From JBFFXF01 sp041569895 (GTDB lineage: Bacteria; Planctomycetota; UBA8108; JACQVS01), in the NCBI GenBank assembly GCA_041569895.1, contig JBFFXF010000325.1:1-7669 (forward strand): a stretch of DNA of 7,669 nucleotides, read 5' to 3'. The translations under genes were made by a program, and so were the position numbers. Below are positions 7,532-7,669 of this stretch, piece after piece. The notes under the pieces are model-generated. The model was given only the letters and a program-made list of their open reading frames with translations. It did not search any database and was not told the origin of the DNA. Positions within the stretch are counted from its first letter, which is position 1. The number at the start of each line of letters is the position of its first letter.

Positions 7532-7566
7532 CCGATGACCGATTCCGACCCCATCGTTGCAAAAAC

Positions 7567-7599
7567 GTACCCGTACCCGTTCCCGTTCCCGTCCTCGAG
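7567..7599 (+). repeat. GTACCC/GTTCCC hexamers ending in CTCGAG
   Basis: Two GTACCC and two GTTCCC hexamers (7567-7590) are followed by GTCCTCGAG. On the opposite strand this reads CTCGAGGACGGGAAC, closely matching the tract at 3488-3526 before the gene. Confidence 0.85.
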
Positions 7600-7614
7600 G
7601 CTCTGGTTGCGGAG

Positions 7615-7669
7615 TCCGACACCCGACACCCGACACCCGACACCGACACCGACTCCGACTCCGACGCCG
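7615..7669 (+). repeat. ACCCGAC heptamer to YCCGAC hexamer array, running off the window
   Basis: After TCCGAC there are three ACCCGAC heptamers (7621-7641), then two ACCGAC and two TCCGAC hexamers, and the array continues to the window edge. The change from 7 to 6 bases in unit length is consistent with replication slippage. Confidence 0.85.

Larger units (their letters stand above)
7396..7669. other. Repeat-rich spacer after the second gene
   Basis: No credible gene is seen; open frames here mirror simple repeats. Contents in order: GTCCCG hexamers (7401-7430), a GC-rich stretch with the palindrome CCGACGTCGG (7457-7466), an ATTCCGACTCGG-like tract with a small hairpin, GTACCC/GTTCCC hexamers (7567-7590), and ACCCGAC heptamers running off the window. 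No U-tract terminator is recognisable. Confidence 0.7.

Noticed and set aside
7396..7540. Intrinsic terminator after the secreted-protein gene
   Set aside because: GC-rich palindromes and a 6-bp hairpin are present, but none is followed by a T-run, so a terminator call is not supported.

Overview
The window is GC-rich bacterial DNA with two large plus-strand genes, both for very large, probably exported, calcium-loop-rich proteins. They are separated and followed by short-unit repeat tracts. The combination of a multi-domain FG-GAP/ASPIC-UnbV/thioredoxin/TPR protein, a surface protein ending in a dockerin-like pair (RGDxNxDG..NISD..FLGG), and low-complexity hexamer tracts between genes suggests a Planctomycetota-like or similar environmental lineage. 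This placement is inference from protein style; no rRNA or marker gene is present.

Region 1 (start of window to 3193) is one gene whose 5' end lies outside the window. It looks like two ORFs split by a TGA at 1181-1183, but both halves are in the same frame and together make one continuous family architecture: FG-GAP/VCBS calcium loops, ASPIC/UnbV, a thioredoxin domain with WCRPC, and TPRs. Directly downstream of the TGA is a perfect 6-bp hairpin with a 5-nt GGUCG loop (1195-1211). The loop begins 17 nt after the UGA, which is the layout of a bacterial SECIS element. The best reading is that UGA encodes selenocysteine, making this a selenoprotein of an FG-GAP/ASPIC-UnbV type that I do not know from standard selenoprotein lists. 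This is the main discovery candidate in the window.

Region 2 (3194-3699) is a roughly 500-bp spacer with tandem 9-mers, nested hexamer/19-mer repeats, a CT-rich tract and GGGGAC-type hexamers. A short unique leader with a ribosome binding site follows.

Region 3 (3700-7395) encodes a 1231-residue secreted protein: signal peptide, four copies of a roughly 180-residue beta-rich domain, ten thrombospondin type 3 motifs, and a C-terminal dockerin-like calcium-binding pair that may act as a surface attachment module.

Region 4 (7396-7669) is another repeat-rich spacer. Its hexamers are of the same kind as in region 2 but in opposite orientation, so the second gene is bracketed by imperfect inverted repeat tracts. 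No direct functional link between the two genes is visible apart from shared export and calcium-loop character.
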